From Bagarius yarrelli (Eukaryota; Chordata; Actinopteri; Siluriformes; Sisoridae), in NCBI GenBank assembly GCA_005784505.1, contig VCAZ01000020.1, positions 2,657,368 to 2,721,367 of the forward strand: DNA of 64,000 nucleotides. Direction: 5' to 3'. Of this stretch, positions 59,001 to 64,000 are shown in pieces (position 1 is the stretch's first letter; every line of letters starts with the position of its first letter). The notes beneath the pieces were generated by a model, which had not been told where the DNA came from, did not search any database, and saw nothing but the letters and a program-made list of their open reading frames with translations. The position numbers and the translations under genes are program-made.

Positions 59001-61123
59001 CTTGAATTAGTCACTCTGATTGGTTAAATTGGACTGGATTGCCAGGAGACACGTGTTAGACTAAAAAAAAGAGCCTTGTATTCAGTACCACAAGATGGAG
59101 CTGTCTGATTGAGTTCCCTTGTAGTTTGGTACAAATAAGATAGATTTAGTGCATCAGTGTTGTGGTGTTTAATTATTACATTAGGTTTAACTGAACTGTG
59201 TGCAAATATTTGGCCAGTGAGAAGTGGTAACGCAGTGGTTAAAGTGTTGGGCTGCTAAATTGAAGATTAGGGCTTAATTCCCAGCATCACCAAGTTACCA
59301 CTGCTGGACCCCTTGAGCAAGACCCTCAACCTCCAATTGGTCAGTTGTATGAAAAAGATAAATGTGAGTTGCTTTGAATAAGGGCATTTGCCAAATGTAA
59401 TGTGTTTGTGTAGTCTGTTGTAGTTACCTGCATTCAGCCTCTGCGTCTGCTTTTGCGGTGGTGTACAGTCCACGCAGTTTTGTCCGATAGTATGGGGAAG
59501 CTGTGGAAAGAAAACAAAGCTTTTAATAGCTGTTAATAAAGTGGAAATGATGAGAATCGATGATAATGACGAACTTTTATTTTCTGTCTGCATCCTTTCA
59601 TGTGTCTTTTGGATGTTGAGTAGGTTGTGTTCGCTGCGGGAGCGCTCCTCCTGAAAATAAATGAACTAATAAGTGGGGAAGAAGCACCAACATCTGGAAA
59701 AATCCACATGTTTGACTATTTTTATAATAAACAAACAAACAGCTAGATAAACAGTGCTGCAGAGGGAAATGATTATTTAAATGAAGCTTTTAAACCAGGA
59801 CATTTTGGACATGTGGCATATGTGTATTCATTTCCACTCATCAATAAATACATGGGAAAATACTTTATGTTGCTAGAATCAAAACATCTACCAAAGAAAA
59901 AAGCAGAAAGAGTAGGAAGAGTGTGTAAAACGTCTCACAAATGTTGACATGCATGGTGAGCCTTGATTCATACACATACTAATTAGTCATCTCTGATAAT
60001 AAATTAACTGGTACATAATTACATGAATGAATGTGTAGAAACTAGTTATTGCAGATAAACGACAAAATAAACTGATAATAAGTTTAGTTAAGGGAACAGA
60101 CTGATGGATTCATTTATAAAGCTTAAATCTTGACTAAATTATCATTTGAATTCTCGTGCTGAATAATGAGTTTATGTTTTCTGTGTATCTTTTATTAGAT
60201 ATTACGTCATCTTAATTTAAATTTATTTTGCTCACTGTTCTGTCACATGTTTTAAGTGACACTGAAAAATAAAACTTATTTTTATTGGATAAAATGGGTA
60301 AATATCCACTTATTCGTTTTGTACACGCATGACTGCATGTTTCACTTTTTTACATCTTGTACTTTTTCCTTTTGAATTTGTATTAAAAATGCACCGATTG
60401 ATATTAAGACAACTCCAACTTTGTTTTTTGATCATGATCTTGACATTTATGTAATTATTCAATCATATGGCAGAAGCACAATGCATAGAATCATGACTGG
60501 AAGACGAAAAAGACCCGGGTTCAAGCCTCACCACCGCCAGTCAGCCACTGTTGGGTTCTTCAGCAAGACTGTTAACCCTTCCTGCTCCAGGGGCGCTGTA
60601 TCATAGCTGACCCTGCGCTCTTACCCCAACCTTCTCAGATGGGATAAGCTAATTTTACTGTGCTGTAAAGTGTATGTGACTAATGTTGGACTGCTAAATG
60701 AAAGATCAGGCCCAAGCACCACCAAGCTGCTGCTGCTGGGCTCCTGTGCCAGGCCCTAATCTCCGAATGGAAAAAAAACAAAACAGCCCAGCTGTCCCCA
60801 ACAACCGTGGCAAAGATAAAAAGATACTTAAGATCATATTTTTCTTCATTTGGATGGTGATTGTCAACATGTACCTGCAATACTGTGTGCACTGTGCTGC
60901 TGCCACATGATTGGCTGATTGGAGAACTACCAAAATGCACAGGTACAGAGGTGGACCTACTACAGCGGATGCAGACTGTATGATACGATGAATGATCGAC
61001 TCTTTGTGTTATTACTTTAGTGAGGTTTCACATGGATTTAACATATACCTGGGTTTGTTTGATCAGTTGATGGAGCTCAGTCAGAAGCTCAGCAATCTTG
61101 GTATCTGCAGACACTAAAGCCAT
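56037..61123 (-). CDS. sgf29: SAGA complex associated factor 29 (H3K4me3 reader)
   Basis: This is a histone-reader subunit of the SAGA and ATAC acetyltransferase complexes in the nucleus. Nine coding exons lie on the minus strand: 61123-61049, 59650-59575, 59500-59428, 58869-58805, 58594-58465, 58382-58236, 58123-58088, 57068-56906, 56153-56037. They total 882 nt, 293 residues, equal to the human protein. The N-terminal coiled-coil half begins 'MALVSADTKIAELLTELHQL'. The C-terminal tandem Tudor (about 150-293) includes 'YVAKQGDKVAARVKAVDGDE'. Because the length is the same, human numbering applies. The H3 Ala1 contacts Asp194 and Asp196 ('EVDDIDEE') and the methyl-lysine cage Tyr238, Tyr245 ('ALYPQTTCFYRALIH') and Phe264 ('SVLFEDTSY') are all present. 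The start is the only in-frame ATG behind the acceptor at 61129. Confidence 0.97.
57290..57484 (-). repeat. tRNA-derived SINE in SGF29 intron
   Basis: 'catttatagcatttggcaga', 'cttatccagagtgacttaca', 'gggaatcgaacccac' and 'caccttaaccatgagccacc' mark it. It is a near full-length copy with intact box A and box B on the reverse strand. Confidence 0.85.
59218..59402 (+). repeat. tRNA-derived SINE close to an SGF29 exon
   Basis: 'gtaacgcagtggttaaagtg', 'tagggcttaattcccagcat', 'agataaatgtgagttgcttt' and 'aagggcatttgccaaatgta' mark it. It ends only about 25 bases from exon 59428-59500, on the downstream (donor) side of the minus-strand gene. Confidence 0.8.
60470..60775 (+). repeat. Two decayed tRNA-derived SINE fragments
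   Basis: At 60525-60600, 'cccgggttcaagcctcacca' with 'cactgttgggttcttcagca' looks like one copy. At 60685-60770, 'tgttggactgctaaatgaaa' with 'caagctgctgctgctgggct' looks like another, truncated. Both lie in the first coding intron of SGF29. Confidence 0.55.
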
Positions 61124-61649
61124 TGAATCTGCAACAAGCAAGTGTAGATACAGTTTTATTATTAAATTAGGATCTACACAAACTATTTCGTTTTATTATT
61201 GAAAAAAAAAAGAGATCTACACAAAGGACTCATGAAAAAGTAAGTGTAGATGTGAGACAGCTGGCAGTGGATCTATCAGTTAAGTCATCCTTATTTCTTT
61301 TAACGTCAAATTTACATAAATGCATTGATAAACATCTCACTTTAGCTTTACTTTTACTTCAGCTCCAATTTTATATCTGGATTTATTGATGTAATGCACC
61401 ATTTATCGTACAGAACATAGTCACTATCAACAGATCTTTCTTACAGTCACTAAATGAAAATGAACGTTAACGCGCAGCCTCACTGATGCGACTGAACACT
61501 GCTTCGCGTTAGCTTTAGCATTATCCGTAGTGGTGCAGTTTAATTGTTATTTAAAGCGCTCCAAAATCCTTTGCCTACCCTAATAACTCAATGTTTACAT
61601 TTCTATGCATTATCAGTGAGACAAAAACGGTATAAATATGAACGCGTAC

Positions 61650-61760
61650 CTTTTAAGAAGCGTTATTTTTGGTTTTCAATCAGGTTAGTTAGCCAATGGA
61701 GCAGGCCTTGTACGGGAACCTGTCAGGGACAAGTACAGCACGGCTTATTTTGAAAACGCG
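61650..61760 (-). promoter_or_regulatory. Candidate non-coding first exon and promoter of SGF29
   Basis: The minus strand has a donor 'cttaaaag|gtacgcg' at 61649 and an inverted CCAAT ('tccattggctaac') about 50 bases upstream. Local CG content is raised. The exact start site is not defined. Confidence 0.35.
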
Positions 61761-62396
61761 TACCACGACTCACAGTAAACAAGTCTCCTGACTGTGCAAA
61801 GTTATTCTTTTACAGTCATACATATGATATACGATTTACTGAACTAAATATTCGCCGTGATTAAAAATAAGTGTTTATGAAATGTTTGCGAATGGCATGC
61901 CAAACTAACTTTTGATACTATCATTTAAAAAAGGCCACACTGTTTTTTTCTATGTAATATATTCTAATTTTCTTATATAATAGTGGTCAAATCTACAACA
62001 ATAAAAAAATCAATAACATTGGCTAAAATAGTTAAGTTCAGGAATAAAAAAAAAATGTATGCTTGTCATCAACATTTTTCATTGTCATCGAGGTGTAATT
62101 ACATTACAATATTCCTTCAATGGAACTAAAAGACCCAATTATTGTTGCAGTGTTGCACATTGACAAATCCCCTGTGCACAAAACCTGTGTTATTTTTGGA
62201 GTGAAAGAACTCGAGTGTCCTACACAGAGCTTTGGCCTTAACACCACTGAATTCCTTTGGATTGAACTATAAAGCTGACTGAACCCAGAATGCCTCATCT
62301 GACATTAAAAAAAGCCAAAAGCCATTCTGCACAATCTAATCTAAAAAAGGAATGTTTAAAAAACAACTATGGAGGCAATGGTTTGTCTGCCTGTCT

Positions 62397-62500
62397 ATTC
62401 ATCCATCCATCCATTCATCCATCCATCCATCCATCCATTCATCCATTAACTATCCATCCATCCATCCATCCATTTAACTATCCATCCATCCATCCATCCA
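62397..62500. repeat. (ATCC)n microsatellite
   Basis: An ATCC tetranucleotide array is broken by 'attc' and by two 'taacta' interruptions. Confidence 0.9.
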
Positions 62501-62639
62501 AACATCTATCTTCTTATACTAGATGGTATTCTATTCTTAATATCGATTTTACACGAATGTATATAATGTTTGCTGATGTACATGCACATACAATACAAAC
62601 ACCCCCAAAATATTAAAACTATTAATAAATCTGTTATGC

Positions 62640-63095
62640 AACAAGAAGAAAATGATGCTTTTGTAAAGTTGGGGTCTCATGTTACTTGTTTCATATTTAC
62701 TCTTCATGCTTTGTTCATGTTTCCTGTTTTGGTTTCATGTTTTGTAGTCATAGTTCATGTTCTTGTTTTCTTCTCGTCTTGTCATGTAATAATTTTCCCC
62801 CATGTGTTTCCTATCATATAATTTCTTTTCGCTATTTTAAATTGGTTTTCTGATTTTTGATTGGTTGGTTCCTGTCATTGTCCACTTTTGGTAATTATAT
62901 ATAGCCATAATGTTTCCCTGTTCCTTGTTTTGGATTGTTCATGTAACCGCTGTTGGTGAATCTGTGTTGTCCTCGAGTCGAGTCAAGTCAAATTGAATAG
63001 TATCGAGTCAAGTCTACTTAGTTTTGTTTATGTTTGTGTAATTTGTTTCGTTACATTTGGATTTTTTAATAAAGCTGAGTTTATCAAATACTCAC
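62640..63095 (+). mobile_element. Possible solo LTR-like retroelement remnant
   Basis: It is T-rich sequence with repeated 'tcatgtt' words and a TATA-like 'aattatatatagcc' near 62895. About 170 bases later comes AATAAA ('ttaataaagctgag', near 63069). A promoter followed closely by a poly(A) signal inside one block is the layout of an LTR. No coding part, primer-binding site or clear target duplication was identified. Confidence 0.3.
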
Positions 63096-64000
63096 TTGTC
63101 AGTGGATTCCTTATGGAACTAAACTTCCTAAAGCCATTCACTCTAATCTAATCTCAAAAAAAAAAAAAAATCTTACATTATCAGAGTCCAAAGTATGATA
63201 CCATAGCAGTGCGAAGTTAATTTTAAACAGGGTTGATTCAAAACAGGGTGAATCTGACCTCATTCTTACGCAGAAAACATAGGAAAAGAATGTTTTCATA
63301 GCATAAAGCTGCTAGCTGGTGAAGAATTCACTAAACTAATAATGCAAATATTTACTACCAAGTCTCTCACATGACATTAGGTAGATTTAGTATCAAATCA
63401 CGGACCAGTTTGAAAGAAAAAAACAGAAAATTATCCAAATGAAATAAAGAAATATAATATACAAAAATCATTAACACAATGATAGTTTTTTATAACATAT
63501 ATAAGAGAAACAATAAGCTAAAAAATAATAAGAGTCAGCACTAACTGGTAATGTGTATGTGAGCTGGACAGCCTGAGGCAGACATTTAACAGAAGTTGTT
63601 TATCAGAAGAACTAGTGACAGTTTGTCCTTCTAACATTAAGCCGTTCTTTCTAAATGAAGCAGGAAATGTGCAGAGGAGGACATGCAGTGTACACACTCA
63701 CTGACTGTACTCATAAACACATGGTGCAGCTTGTGCTGTGGAATTTTCTAGACTTGCTATTTCGTACCGTCACTGTGGTCAGACCCAGTACACAGGGGAG
63801 TTACAGGAAGTCACATCATTCCTTTAAAAATATACAACAAAGCATCGTGCACCGAATGTTAATCACAGAGTCTTTCGAAAAACCACCGAGAGAATGTGTA
63901 ATATATTGTCACGTTTCCAGAGAGTCAGGTTTTCCATGTGCTGCATGTATTCAGTGTAACCACCCAGAACTGTTGAAGGGCAGAGTGACTTGTGGTGTTA

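Larger units (their letters stand above)
61761..64000. other. Gene-free flank beyond SGF29
   Basis: No exon of a known gene was recognised on either strand. It contains the (ATCC)n tract at 62397-62500 and the retroelement-like block at 62640-63095. The last 900 bases look unique but show no conserved protein in any frame. Confidence 0.45.

Overview
This window is nuclear DNA of a ray-finned fish. The evidence is vertebrate genes split by GT-AG introns, tRNA-derived SINEs of a kind common in teleosts, non-autonomous DNA transposons and many minisatellites. The repeat style suggests an otophysan, possibly a catfish, but that is inference. No bacterial, plasmid or phage content is visible.

Six protein-coding genes were rebuilt exon by exon. 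On the + strand: SH2B1 (coding 1653-10000, JAK/receptor kinase adaptor) and ATXN2L (16356-25420, ataxin-2-like RNA-binding protein). On the - strand, head to tail: SGF29 (61123-56037, H3K4me3 reader of SAGA/ATAC), NFATC2IP (54833-52040, SUMO-like-domain protein), SPNS1 (49331-43645, lysosomal lysophospholipid transporter) and LAT (33834 to about 27035, T-cell receptor signalling adaptor). ATXN2L and LAT converge. All splice phases agree and each gene sums to a multiple of three, giving predicted proteins of 923, 1038, 293, 331, 505 and about 203 residues. The last exon of LAT is the only weak coding call.

The gene set matches human 16p11.2, where NFATC2IP, SPNS1 and LAT are also consecutive and co-oriented and SH2B1 lies near ATXN2L. 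It is the sister block of SH2B3-ATXN2 on human 12q24. The genes are not an operon. LAT and SH2B1 act in receptor tyrosine-kinase signalling, SGF29 in chromatin, ATXN2L in mRNA metabolism and SPNS1 in lysosomal lipid export.

Region by region: 1-1650 is repeat-bearing sequence and SH2B1 5' UTR. 10001-16150 is an intergenic stretch with several transposon remnants. 25770-27030 separates the convergent ATXN2L and LAT 3' ends. The LAT introns hold two minisatellites, one about 4.9 kb and one about 1 kb. 38.8-43.6 kb is mostly repeat and UTR. 61.8-64 kb has no recognised gene. The points most worth a second look are the acidic residue before the PLC-gamma-type tyrosine in LAT, the phase 1-1 tyrosine-motif exons of LAT, the two-frame C-terminus of SH2B1, the 54-T splice tract in ATXN2L, the competing donors in NFATC2IP, and the LAT-intron minisatellites.
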